From Fomitopsis serialis (Eukaryota > Basidiomycota > Agaricomycetes > Polyporales > Fomitopsidaceae): 64,000 nucleotides of DNA. The stretch covers positions 310,001 through 374,000 of the forward strand of contig NW_025954964.1 of the NCBI RefSeq assembly GCF_022376445.1, written 5' to 3'. Positions 47,506-58,285 of this stretch are shown here, piece by piece. The translations under genes were made by a program, and so were the position numbers. The stretch's first letter is position 1. Each line of letters opens with the position of its first letter. Below the pieces are notes generated by a model. The model had not been told where the DNA came from. It ran no database searches and saw only the letters and a list, made by a program, of their open reading frames with translations.

Positions 47506-47901
47506 CTACTCAGACCCGGAGTAGTAGTCCCCACTGTCCTCGTCGTAATCATCATAGTCGTCCGACATGGAATATGCAGAACCACCTGATGCATTTGACG
47601 AGACAGGTGAGGCAGGCTCATATGAGTCTGACTCGTAGTAGTCGTCGGAGACTACTACAGAGCTAGCCTCAATGTCACCCGAACCATGGTCACTGTGTTC
47701 GGAAGAGTACTCGGAGTGATGGCTTGGAGAGTACTCAACATGGACATCTCGGTGACCCGACGAGATGTCAGAGATGTAGTCGTTGTCATCCCACCAGCTC
47801 GCGCGAGTTGGTTGAGGCTGATGATGGACCACTATCCGAGTCCTGGCCACCTCGTCACCCCAGAGTCGAGCATAAGCCCCACCACATGCTGGCATGCTCA
47901 T
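47506..47901 (-). CDS. Acidic Ser/Asp/Tyr-rich hypothetical protein
   Basis: 131-codon frame from an ATG at 47901 to 47506. The second half is strongly acidic and tyrosine-rich (SDDYDDYDEDSGDYYSGSE), preceded by a His/Ser-rich part (HHSEYSSEHSDHGSGD). No domain recognised. It is low-complexity like the other minus-strand frames of this accessory block, and may be an exon of a larger, partly degraded gene. Confidence 0.4.
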   Translation of the reverse strand: MSMPACGGAYARLWGDEVARTRIVVHHQPQPTRASWWDDNDYISDISSGHRDVHVEYSPSHHSEYSSEHSDHGSGDIEASSVVVSDDYYESDSYEPASPVSSNASGGSAYSMSDDYDDYDEDSGDYYSGSE

Positions 47902-48439
47902 GTATGAATCCCTCTCGTTAGTGTAAAGGGGTCATACATAGATCCCACTAGTTACAGTGCAGTGACTACTGCACCTTCATATATGAAGGTGCGACCGGCG
48001 CTCCGCTCGCTACCCGAAAGGGCAGCTTCCCTTTAGGGACAGCCCGGGTCAGTGTCACTGCGGGTTGGCGGCGGCGGCTACCCTCAATAGGTCTTGTCGC
48101 GCGCTCTTCCGCTTTGGGTGCCATTACGGGCATCGGGCAATTGCAATCACGATTTGCGATCTACTTGATCTACACCTTCTGGGCTAGGTACAATACCCAG
48201 CGTGTATGTTGCTCTCTGCGACATATATTGTACATACATTCCTTACTTACCACTGCAATTTGTAATCTGATTGGTACGAAGGATGAAGCCATGAAATGAC
48301 CTGGTATGTTCGAGGCCCCGACAAATGCTCTGATGAATGCTGCAATCGTATGGATGCTGCGATTTGTCCTCCCACCCGTCACCCGCAGCCTCCTGTGTGT
48401 CGCCCACTGATAGCGCGAAGGTGCCTATAGCAGAGCTTG

Positions 48440-48900
48440 CTACGCGGTGGTGACCCTTGTTGGCAGCCGGCCAATGGCTCATTTACGCCGGTTAGTACGT
48501 GCTTTCCACTTGTCGATGCGCCTTCATTCGTACCTGTTGACGTGCCATTTCTGCTGGCCGACACACTGCCGTTCGTACCTGCTGCCGCGGACTCATTCGT
48601 CTCTGCTGAGTCCTGACACACTCAGGCTGTGTGTGTTGGTCGACGCACCGCTGTTTACACCTCCTGACATGTCCCCATTCGGACCCACGCCGTTTGTGCC
48701 GGTCGACGCGCTGCCGTTCGTACCCGCTGATGTGCCGCTTGCATTGGTCGACGCACCGCCGTTCGCGGTACTGTACTCGCCGACGCGCCCCCATGCATAC
48801 CCGCTGACGCACTGTTTGTACTGATCAGCACGCCATTCGGCACACCCGTCGACGCGCCGTCCGACATACTCGTCAACGTGCCATCCAGGACGTACTCGTG
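48440..48900 (-). repeat. Coding-type tandem repeats (Gly-Thr-Asn-Gly-Ser)
   Basis: Short degenerate repeats of about 30 bp. Read on the minus strand they give alternating blocks such as AGTNGSVSASRNGTSTGTNE and GASTGTNG-like units. The frame changes within the block, so no continuous protein can be drawn. Possibly a degraded Ser/Thr/Asn repeat protein, or a minisatellite. Confidence 0.45.
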
Positions 48901-49024
48901 ATTCGGCGGGTGGCCAGGAAAGGATGCGCCGACCGAGTGCCAGACGAGGTTCAGTCCGGGGTGGGTACTACTAGCAGGTTAGTGAGTGCATAGATGACAG
49001 GCCAGGCGCACTTACTGGTTGAGT

Positions 49025-49315
49025 TCACTTCTGAACGTGTCTCGGGATCTCCACCGTGGTCTTCCGTGCGGAGACGGTCATGAAAGCAGGATCGTGGAGG
49101 TATGGTAGCACACAAGTAAGGTGAGCCTTGTGGGCGCCCCCGTAAACTGAACATTTGTCTCTATTTGTTGCCTCACCAAATTGGGCAAGCCCGATGTGCT
49201 CGGCCTGTTCCTGGCCAATCACAACGCGTTTAACGGTCCTACTTACGCCTGCAACATATCTGCGACTTGCATTCTGGCCGTTTCGTACTAGGTATGCATG
49301 TCCCGTATGCTGCAA
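49025..49315 (-). CDS. Uncharacterised open frame in accessory block
   Basis: About 97 codons with a mixed, non-repetitive composition (VVIGQEQAEHIGLAQFGEAT, AHLTCVLPYLHD). It looks more like an ordinary protein fragment than the flanking repeats. No family recognised; could be an exon or a remnant. Confidence 0.25.
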   Translation of the reverse strand: MQHTGHAYLVRNGQNASRRYVAGVSRTVKRVVIGQEQAEHIGLAQFGEATNRDKCSVYGGAHKAHLTCVLPYLHDPAFMTVSARKTTVEIPRHVQK

Positions 49316-49710
49316 TAGGTATCAGATACGTGATGAGTGGCATATATTCAATGTATACAACCCAGTACAGCACACAAGCTATTCTCGTGTACAGTAAGGA
49401 CTCTGTCTACCTACACTAGTGTACTGGTTCTCTCGGTCTCGAGTCATAACAGGTATTGCGGCGCGATATACTAGTATACTGGACTCGTTGAAACACGGTC
49501 ATCGTAACTAGAATGCATGTCCTTACTACCTTTGGAAGGTCTCTTTACCAATGTGCCGTTACAATTCCGAGTCATTGAATGTTGAACGCGAACGCGATGG
49601 TTGTCAGATCAAGTGATTGATTTGAATACCAGGCTGCTCTATTCTAATCCAGCACGGACCCTATCTAGCAAGACTCCGACTCCAACTAAGACTCGCTGGC
49701 TGTCTCTGCG

Positions 49711-50400
49711 TGCAGGGGCAGCAGGGCAGTCACCATCCGCACTCGCGGTCGGTGTGTTTCGAGCATGCCCCTACCCTGCCCACCGCCGCGGTCCTTCCGT
49801 TCGTCGGCCATGCTTGCGTGCTGGGCATTTGCCCTGCACACTCGCGGTCGCCGTGCATATGGCGCTGGTCCGTGCTCTGTGCCCAACTGCCTGCCCTCTC
49901 GCCCTCTCACCCGTTTGCTCGTCCACCCGCCACTCATCCACCCGCCGCTCGCCCACCCGCCGCTCGCCCACCCGCCGCTCGTCCACCCGACGCTCGTCCA
50001 CTACCCGCTCGTCCACCCGACGCTCGTCAACCACCCGCTCGTCCACCGCCCGCTCGTCCGCCCCGCCACTCGTCCGTCTGCCCTCCTGCATCTGCATGTG
50101 TCAGCTGCGCTTGCGTGCTGGGCATTTGCTCAGCGTGCTCGCGGCGGGTATGTGCTGTCGCCTGCCCACTTACCCGTCTGCCCACTGTCCTACCCATCCG
50201 TGTGCTCACCCGTCCGCTTGTCTGCCCGTGTGCCTCCCCGTGTGCCTCCCCGTGTGCCTGCCCGCCCATCCGCCCATTCGCCCATTCGTCTGCCCATCCG
50301 CGCGCACGTGCACCCACCGCCCTCGCGCCCGCGCTCGCAATTCGCCCGTCCGCTGTGTTTGCATGCGGGGCATTAGCCCTGCGCGCTCGCGGTCGACGCG
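49711..50400. repeat. Minisatellites with higher-order repeat structure
   Basis: A 12-bp repeat (CGCTCGTCCACC family) fills about 49915-50070, and a second (CCCGTGTGCCTC family) fills about 50218-50300. A longer unit containing GCTTGCGTGCTGGGCATTTG recurs near 49811 and 50109, and in altered form near 50354, with (G)CTCGCGGTCG-type sequence following. On the minus strand the first array reads as a four-residue period (VDERRVDERVVDE), the second as AHGEAHGEAHGQ. Confidence 0.75.
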
Positions 50401-50825
50401 CGTGTTGTGCTACGCGCCGCCGCGTCCTGTGGCCACGTCAGTTCGCTCGCTCGTGTGCGTCTGCACTCACCTTGAGGCCAGTGTCGGCTTCTTTGGTCCT
50501 GCGTGCTCACTTTGTTGTGCGCGCTGTACTCTAACGACGTCGGTGACCGACGTCACGGTGGGATGGTGCCAGTGGGGGTCGTAAACGGCAGGCGGAACCG
50601 CTCGCCGCTCGCCCGGCTCGTTGCGGGCTCCCGGGCTTGGCCGAAACTGACGCCACACAGCGGGCAGTGGCGCAAGAGATCGTACCTGATCTCAGATGCG
50701 CTAACCCCGATGAGCGTCCATATCGGGCAGCTCGCATCGCGCGCCCGCCCAAGCCCCGCCGCGGGCGAAGGGACCGGGCTACTCCGGTGTGCCTGCTATA
50801 ATGGGCAACGACCGACGGCGCCTCG

Positions 50826-50859
50826 CTCATACATGAGCACGTGGCAGCTCATGTATGAG
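50826..50859. repeat. Perfect 13-bp hairpin
   Basis: CTCATACATGAGC and its exact inverse complement are separated by 8 nt. A related imperfect inverted pair (CATGTATGA / TCATACATA) lies at 47899-47940, so the two may mark the ends of an inserted segment; this is inference. Confidence 0.5.
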
Positions 50860-50918
50860 AGCAGGCCATGGTGAGTACTGGGTTTATGTATGAAGCCTTT
50901 GCACTAACTACAGCTATT

Positions 50919-53900
50919 TCATACAAAGATATGCCTATATGGCCTGTAAGCCCATGTCTGGATGGTTCCGAGTGGCACTAACTCAGCCCACATCGGTGCA
51001 TAGGCGATGGAAGCAGGTCGCACTTCCACAGTCCTGTGGAAGTTGTCCCATGCTCGCCTCGCCGCACGGGCATACGACTCCGTCTGAGGCGACATGCATT
51101 CAAGCGCATAGCCGCAGCTGAGGGCTCGGACCTTGAAGAAGGCCCATAAGTTCCAGTCGTGGACACCCATCGCATCCGTGGCTCACGCCAGGTCAATGTC
51201 GAGTCGGTCAGCCAAGAAACTGAAGCACTCAATGCGCCTAGCTTCGTCGGCCGGCCACCTGGAACTGTCGACACACAACATCTCCGAGCCCAGTACATCG
51301 TGATTTGATGTACTGGTACTCGTTCCAGACAAGTGGTCACAAATTTTCGTGCCACTCCCTTCCCCCCTTTCAACCGTCTCCCACCGAATGGTACGGGAAC
51401 TAGCCTGGCCCTTGTCGACCGGGGGTAATGCTGTACTTGCAGCATGGGTTGTTTCGAGTCACGCGGAGTCTTCCCGAAGAACGCGGGGACGGTGTGTGCA
51501 TTCCTCGGCGAAGTCATCTGGTTCCCGGTGATTTCCTGGTGAAGACGTATCAATGGTTTGTACACTGAACACGTCGTCCGGTGCACTGGCCATCGACACC
51601 GGCTTCGGCCGTTCTGGCTTGTGTACCGAGGTGCTTGGTCCTCGTGAATCTCGCCGTTCACGTAGGTCTACCAAACTCGGTGTGCTTGTACTTTCCCGAT
51701 GACCAGCCTGGACGGCCTCCGCGGATGCTTCACGCACGCGCGAAGTCGTACCCTTGTACGTGCGGGGTGCCCTGGCCTCAGAGTTGTGAGCAGTTGAGGA
51801 TACAACAGTGGGTGAACGTCGCCGTTCACTCCCTGTCGCAGTTGTCGAGCTTGGCCATGTGGAAGTCCTCGTTGGATCGGGGACTTCTGCCGTTGTATCT
51901 CGCACGCGCGAGGTCGGCTCATTGTGCGTGCGGCGAGTATTTGACGCAGGATGGCTCGATGTAATTGTAGATACGTCGAGGCTGGACTTGAATGTCGACA
52001 CCGGTGTGGCAGTTGACAACGAGGGGGCTAGTACTTCCGGCAATTCGGAAGTACTGGGCCTTTGTGCCTTCTTGCGTACCCGTTCGGTAGCCTTGGTTAT
52101 TGATAGTTCGTGCGCACGCGAGGTCAACTCCTCGTATGTGCAACGGACGCTAGTTGATGTACCCCGAGTCGGCGCGTCAGAGCCGGGCTTGTGGGCTGTC
52201 AACACAGGCTTAGCTGTCGAGGACGAAGAGGTCAGTACTTCCGACGATTCGGGAGTACTGTGCCTCTTTGGTTCCTCGAGTGCCTGCATGGCCGACTTGG
52301 TTGTTGACATGCTTGAGTTGCGCACACACGAGGTCAACTCCTCGTGTGTATGGCGGGCGACGGCTTGATCAAGGATGCGTCTCGCGGGGGTTTGTACCGC
52401 TCGTACGAATGTGAGTCCGTCGACTTCCAATCTGTTTGCGCCTCATGTCCTCCAGGCGACGCGTCGGTCGAATGTAGTGTTTGAAAGTCCAGTCCAGTCC
52501 AGTCTTTTGACCCCTCAGATGAAAGACTGGGACTGGGACTGGTCCTAGATTGACCCCAAAATGGTAGGACTGGGACTGGACTGACTGTGACCAGTCCTTT
52601 GCAGTCCAGTTGCCTCCAAAGACTGGTTGCAACTGGTTGCAACTGCACATGCAGTCCCAACTGGTCCCAACTGGTCCTGACTGGTCTTTTGCCAGTTGCA
52701 ACTGGGGTTTTCAAGCAATTGTGTCTGACAAAGTGACTTAAGCTACTGTGATATGGTATATGACCGCAGGCAATGGTGTGTATCCCATGGGAGCATCACA
52801 GTTCAGTCCATAATGACTGATACAGGCAAGGCATACGATGTCAGTAAGGGTGAGACAGGTATACCTACCATATTAGGCATAGGTGGAGGTGCATAGACAG
52901 ATGATACATGTTGCCTAAATAGGCCACATCATCCATATGTCCACCATCTGGTGCCTATCCTATGTATTAGTGCTATTTATGACCCCAAAAACATCCCATT
53001 TGGCCATGTACACCAGCATATTAGCGGGGTGGCCAAAGACCAGTTGCAACTGGTTGAAACCAGTCTTTTGACCAGTCCCTCCAATTTCCCCAACCCTGGA
53101 AGACTGCAACTGAACTGGATAGGACCAGTCCTACTTTGACCAGTCCAGTCCAGTCTTTCTAAGGCCAGTCCCAGTTCAGTCCCAGTCTTTTTCCAGTCCA
53201 TGGACTGGACTTTCAAACACTAGTCGAATGAGTCGCCAGGTCCGTTGGCGGAGCTGTCGAACGAGATGAGACCAGTACATCCGTTGAGTTGGATGTACTG
53301 AACATCGTTGAGCTTTTGCTCTCGCGCTGGTCGACCAAAACTGGCTTGCGTGTGGTTGGAGCAGCAGCGGTAGTCAATGTTGACGTCGACAGGCCACTCG
53401 ACGTGCTTCTGAGCGCATCAACAGCAATCTCATCGCGAACGTTGGTCTCGCCACGTACCGTGAGCGAGGGGCTCGCAGTGCTCGACGATCGAGTCTCGCT
53501 GGAGGGGGAAGCGTGAGGGTTCGCACTGCACGCGTTGCTGAAGCCATCAGTCTCGCTGAGTACATCGAGTGACGAGCTCTGCGTACTCGACAGACCTGTC
53601 GTCGCGATAGGAATGGGTGTGTCGGTCGTGCTAGACTGCACACCGACCATGCCGCTTGATGTGTTGATGGTGGCATCATCACGAGGGATGGTCTCGTTGT
53701 GTACATCGAGCGGGGGGCTCGGCGTACTCGACGAGCACACTTTGGTGGTATTGGCGGACACCTTGGTCGTGATAGGGTGCACGCCAGTGCCCACGACAAG
53801 CAATGAGCTCGTCGTGTTGCGCGTTGGCGGGTGATGTTGGAAAGGTGGCAGCGATGGAGCAGGTAATATAGCTTGGCTTTCCGAGTCTTGAGTCCGAGTC

Positions 53901-54064
53901 TCGAAAACTGTACCAGTGCCCATACCGGTCCCTTCCCCCTCTTCCATTTTCAATCTTTGGTGAAAATGTTGTATGACAACCTCTTCGGTTGTCATACTAC
54001 CCTGTGTGATCATCACCGGAGTCGGCGAGAAGCCATCGGGGTTGCTGGACAGCGCGGCGATCAC
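50919..54064 (-). pseudogene. Ser/Thr-rich repeat-protein gene, interrupted (hAT insertion, two TGA, one frameshift)
   Basis: A minus-strand reading frame from about 54064 to 50919. The upstream part (SNPDGFSPTPVMITQGS, then Ser/Thr repeats with SPPLDVHNET, SSSLDVLSET, SPSLTVRGET) is cut by a hAT element at 52475-53222. Removing the element plus one 8-bp duplication (756 bp) keeps frame. A one-base shift near 52.35 kb leads to four repeats of about 55-70 residues headed THEELTSCVRN, TYEELTSRAHE, THNEPTSRVRD and TYKGTTSRVRE. The same frame continues through TGA codons at 51459-51461 and 51183-51185 into non-repetitive sequence (RRIECFSFLADRLDIDLA, MGVHDWNLWAFFKVRALSCG) ending at 50919. No domain recognised. 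Confidence 0.5.
52475..53222. mobile_element. Non-autonomous hAT element, copy A (748 bp)
   Basis: Ends TAGTGTTTGAAAGTCCAGTC and its inverse, flanked by the perfect 8-bp duplication GTCGAATG (52467-52474 and 53223-53230). An 8-bp duplication and TAGTG-type terminus fit hAT. Subterminal zones are packed with ACTGG/CCAGT repeats, typical transposase-binding layout. No transposase coding. Same length as copy B and in the opposite orientation; very similar throughout. Confidence 0.9.
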
Positions 54065-54329
54065 TCCAGTATGTGCATTGCGCGCTGTGTAGCTCGGGAG
54101 TGGGATACCCCCGGGCGCGATGATGTTCGAGGGGTGGGGTGATCCGTTGCTTCGGGGGTAGAGGTGACATGGGTGGATCGGAATATACTATGAAAGTGGA
54201 GGGGGGACGCGCCGGGGAGTGATCTCACAACGATGCCTCAGGCTCGCTGACCTCGTCCTCGGTTCTCCAAGCCTCGCAGATCCCTCTGTTTCCGACTCGT
54301 TCTCTCGCTCCGCAGTCACTACGCTTGCT

Positions 54330-54590
54330 GAACTCGTTCCGCGGTTACCTCGTTCTCGTTCCGTGGTTGCCCTCCTTGTTCCGCAGGTTCCTGTGCTCGT
54401 TCCGCGAGCTCCTACGCTCGTTCCGCGAGCTCCTATCTCGTTCCGCGAGTTCCTATGCTCGTTCCGCGAGCTCCTAAGCAGGTCCTGCTGATCCTTATAC
54501 TCGTTCCGCGGGGCCCTATGCTCGTTCCGCGAGGTCCTATGCTCGTTCCGCAAATCCCTGTACTTGTTCCGCGAGTCCTTGTCCCCGATT
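54330..54590. repeat. About 21-bp minisatellite (GCTCGTTCCGCGAG core)
   Basis: About ten tandem, slightly varied units of CTCGTTCCGCGAGCTCCTAT. On the minus strand the array reads RNEHRAPRNEY-like heptads; on the plus strand LVPRAP-like units. Both strands stay open, so coding status is undecided. Confidence 0.75.
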
Positions 54591-55031
54591 ACGTGGCGCT
54601 GCGTTCGTCCGAAAGATTCTTCATCCCGAGTCGGTCAACACTGACTGACCCAGGGAGCCTCTCCCCGCTCCAGCGAGTGTATGGGGAATGCGCGAGCTAT
54701 GCTCGCAGATCTCTAGATTCAAGGTGGGGAGAGCTGAGATATGTACAAGTCTTCGTGGCACTGTATGCCACGAAAGCTGACTAAGACTAGGTACTTGCCA
54801 TATATGGTAGGAAAGCCCAAATCGTACCAAGTCCATGAAGTACAGTAGAAGTAAGGAATCGGAGGGAATGATGAATACTGTCCATGAGCTCGGAGGGAAT
54901 GGCATTGTCCAGAGAGCCAAAAAATGGGTGAGATACGTACTGTCCAAGCCTATGCGGGAGGCACTCCCCACATCTCCCCCATACTCGCATTGTGACCGTC
55001 CCCGGTCACCTACTCCCCACAACAACACTTC
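54591..55031. other. Spacer between minisatellite and module gene
   Basis: No supported gene or repeat recognised in these roughly 440 bp. Confidence 0.4.
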
Positions 55032-55670
55032 CTAACCAAGGGCAATCCACTGCGACATAAAGGTTGCAAGCCCACTAGCTTCGCCGTCTTCTATATCGTG
55101 TCCCCAAACTCCGCTTACACCGTGCGTGCAACCGTCGTCCTCGTCAAGCCAGCCGCAGTCTTGATTGGTCTTGACCATTGCCCTCTCTGTGTCTGCGCAC
55201 GGCAGGTACTCCACGATCCGATGCCCGTTCTCATCCAAGTGCCAGCAGCTGACTAGTTTTTCATCGCAGACCTCTTCTGGGACCCTGAGCTCAGCGCACT
55301 CGACGAGTAGGCACTCTCCGGCGAGTCCGAGTCTATGATCGTCCGCGACGGTCGCGTTGCCCGAGGCCATCGTGTCGTCCCTCGCCTGCTTGTGCGCCTG
55401 GTACTGTCGATTGTTCCGGTCGATGTTGTCTGCGGTGTGTCCTCTCGTCGCAACCAAACTGCGCATGAACCCACCGCGCAACTGCTGATCTGCCTCTGTA
55501 ACCGCCCTCTTCGACTCGTCGCGCGGAAGAAATTCGATGATCCACTGCCCGTGGTCGTCGAGGTGACAACAGCTTACTAGCCCGTCATCGTGCACTTCGT
55601 CCGGGATGTTCAGCTCGGCCGACTCAACGAGTAGGCACTCTTGCAGTCCACGTTCTCCCGCTTCGACCAC
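55032..55670 (-). CDS. C-terminal module region of the giant repeat frame
   Basis: Frame from about 55670 to a TAG at 55032. It carries two copies of a novel module: CLLVESAELNIPDEV then LVSCCHLDDHGQWIIEFLPR, and CLLVECAELRVPEEV then LVSCWHLDENGHRIVEYLP. A third, more diverged copy (LVACWHIAKDGRRLWGYIPR) lies just upstream in the giant frame at about 55.93-56.1 kb. A one-base shift near 55.64 kb joins the two frames, so this is probably the natural C-terminus of the same protein. The module has a conserved C(W/C)H(L/I) core followed by a Tyr/Phe-(L/I)-Pro step and a charged helix. I recognise no known family. Confidence 0.5.
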   Translation of the reverse strand: MVEAGERGLQECLLVESAELNIPDEVHDDGLVSCCHLDDHGQWIIEFLPRDESKRAVTEADQQLRGGFMRSLVATRGHTADNIDRNNRQYQAHKQARDDTMASGNATVADDHRLGLAGECLLVECAELRVPEEVCDEKLVSCWHLDENGHRIVEYLPCADTERAMVKTNQDCGWLDEDDGCTHGVSGVWGHDIEDGEASGLATFMSQWIALG

Positions 55671-56799
55671 CCTGTCCGGCTGACCACGAGGCTCCCCATA
55701 CTCGGATCCGCACTCTGTGGTCGCTCACGTTCCGCCGGACCATGCGCATTCGGGTTTCCTGGGCGGCCTGCTTGCCCAGTCTCGCACTGCGTCGAGTCCT
55801 CGCTCCTTGGGTTATCCGAGACATCTACCCCGAGTCGTACGCACTCGTGTACCAGGTACTGCGCTAGCCATTTGCTCCGCTCGGTATCCTCGTCAACGGT
55901 GCGTGTGTCATCCTCTGGGATCCATTTGTCTGCCTGCTCAACTTCGCGCAGGGCCGCCTCGGCTTCGGCTCGCGGAATGTATCCCCATAGCCGCCGCCCG
56001 TCCTTTGCAATGTGCCAGCATGCGACGAGGTCGTCCTCGGATGTTTGCTCCAGTGTATCGGTGTCGAACTCGCCGAAGTCTCCCAGCAGCCAGGCATCTT
56101 CCGGCGTGTCTTGACTCGCAGACTCGGGCTCGTAGCTGTTCATCCTAACGCTTGGAACCTCCACATCGCCTTCTGTTTGCAATCCCTGTGGCGGTTCAAC
56201 CGGTGAGACAATCGTCCCGCTGACTTCCCTACAGCCTGTGCTGTCGTGCGCGTAGCTCGACTGAGAGGTCAACACCTCCCGCTGTTCGTCGTGCATCGAA
56301 ATCGCCTGTTCGCCACATCCTCGCTCCGCGTCCCACTGTTCCTCGTGCATGCCTGCCGGCCGTTCACCGTGTCCCTGCGTCGTGTCTCGCTGATCAGGTC
56401 CGTTGTCGTGATTCCTGCTCCACTGCGTCGCAGGCTGACGGATGTCCTCGTCACAGTCCACCATACTCGAATCGAAGCACCTGTCCTCCTTCGTCTCACT
56501 ACCCTGCTTGTATCCGAGCCCACCCGTCGTGCGTCCTTGCCACGGTACGTTGCCCGACTCTGTGAAGCGTCCATTTTCCTGACTGCTCGTCCATTCACTC
56601 TCAGAGCGCGTGGTGTGCTTTTGCGCGCTCGACGCCCTCCACGTCTCGTCACGGCCGGTATGTTCATCAGCCCGCTCCCCCATACTCGGCTTGATACTCG
56701 GGCGCTGGTTCGCCTCGCTCTCTGTGTGCACGAGCCCACCCGTATGGTATCGTTGCCCCGGTATGTCTGCTGAGTCCGCGAAGCAACCATTCTGCTGGC

Positions 56800-58285
56800 T
56801 GATCTCGACAAATCCCATCTGTAGCACCTCTTCGCACTTGCCATCCTGCTCGTATTTGCTGGTAACCTCGTGTCCGTGGCGTTCGTCATCCCTTCGCTTC
56901 CATGACAGATCCCCCGCCAGACTTCGCTGCCACAATATGTCCAGTACGTCCTTGAAGGTGTTGGTGGACCAACTGGTCTCGATGATCCCAACTTGCCAAA
57001 CCGCTTCGCCACCACCCTCCTCCGTGTACGTGCCCGTTTCCCCACGTCTGGTGCACCCGTATCCCCTCCGCATGCCTGATGACGTTCCGGCTGAAGCTTC
57101 AAGCCCTTGCCACTTCGTACCACACCGGATCTTGCCCGCACCTCCATCCTTCATCTCCCTCGTACTCGGCCTCGAGCTCTGGCCCTGACTCGTCTCCCCA
57201 CCCGCGTGTACGTACCTCTCTCCCGCCCCTCGTCGCAATGGCATGTCCTTCACGTCCGCCCAGAGTTCGGTCGGCTCGCTCATCTCGAGCAGGTTCACCT
57301 GCAAGACAGCCTCGCTATTGCTGTCCTGCGCGCGCGTGCTCGCTCCCTTACACTCAGTATGGCCATTCCCTCCCGACGTGCCAATCCGTGTTGACATTGC
57401 AGCTCGACTCCACGGTCTCGTAGCCTCCCGAACGCCGCCATGTCCAGCGCATTCATCAGCTGACTCGGGCTCCCCACTACTCAGCTGGTTCGCGTCGCCG
57501 TGAGCTCGTACGTGCCCCTCCCCCATCTCTCGTCGTGATGGTTGGTCCGTCATGTCTCCCGGGAGTCCATTTGGCTGGCTGACTTCGACAAATCCTGCAT
57601 GAGGACCCGGCTCTTGCCCGTCCGACTCCGCGGTAGCCTGCGCAACATCCCTCGCCACCGTTACGTGTCGACGCCTTGGTATGTCTGGTGAGCCCACCAG
57701 TCCTCCGTCTAGGTTGCTAATCCCGTACGAGTTCACCTGTAGAACCGTCGCGCTATCCCCATCCTGCGTGCACTCGCCCTCTCTCTCGCACTCACTGGCA
57801 ACACGTCCGCTCTCTCCCGATGTCCGTGCTGACGCCTCAGTTGAACCCTGCGATTCTGCCGCTCTGAAGCTCGCGGCCTGGTCCGTCTCGCGGCGTGCAT
57901 GTACGTCCGCGAGGTCCGCCTTGAGCCTGTGTGACTGACTGATCTCGACCCGGTTCACTGGCGAGACCCCCTCACATTCGCTATCCTCCGCGTGGCTCTC
58001 GCCTGTTCTCCCAAGCTCGGCACGTCCGTCTTCCCATGACATGCCTGCCAATGCCCTTACTCCACCCCATGATCTCGCAACCTCGCAACGTTCGGCATGT
58101 TCATCAACCACCTTGGCCTCCCCTGACTTCGCCTTCAAACTCACAGCCTGGTCCGTACCCCTGCGACCGCGCGCCGGCCTGTCCGCCACAGACCCTTCCC
58201 GAGCTACATCGGGTACGTCTACGAGAGCGCTGGTCGGCTTACTGACCTCGACCATGCCAGTGTTCACCTGCAACGGCTTGACTTC
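56800..58285 (-). repeat. Degenerate coding repeats (LQVNxxEIS family) in the giant frame
   Basis: Seven motif starts lie near 58262, 57955, 57733, 57585, 57297, 56990 and 56815, spaced about 150-310 bp. Within each unit the order is LQVN..EIS, then D(V/I)P.RR, then a GETxQ- or SEANQ-like segment and a Cys-poor acidic stretch. Divergence between units is high, so the array is old or fast evolving. Confidence 0.6.
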
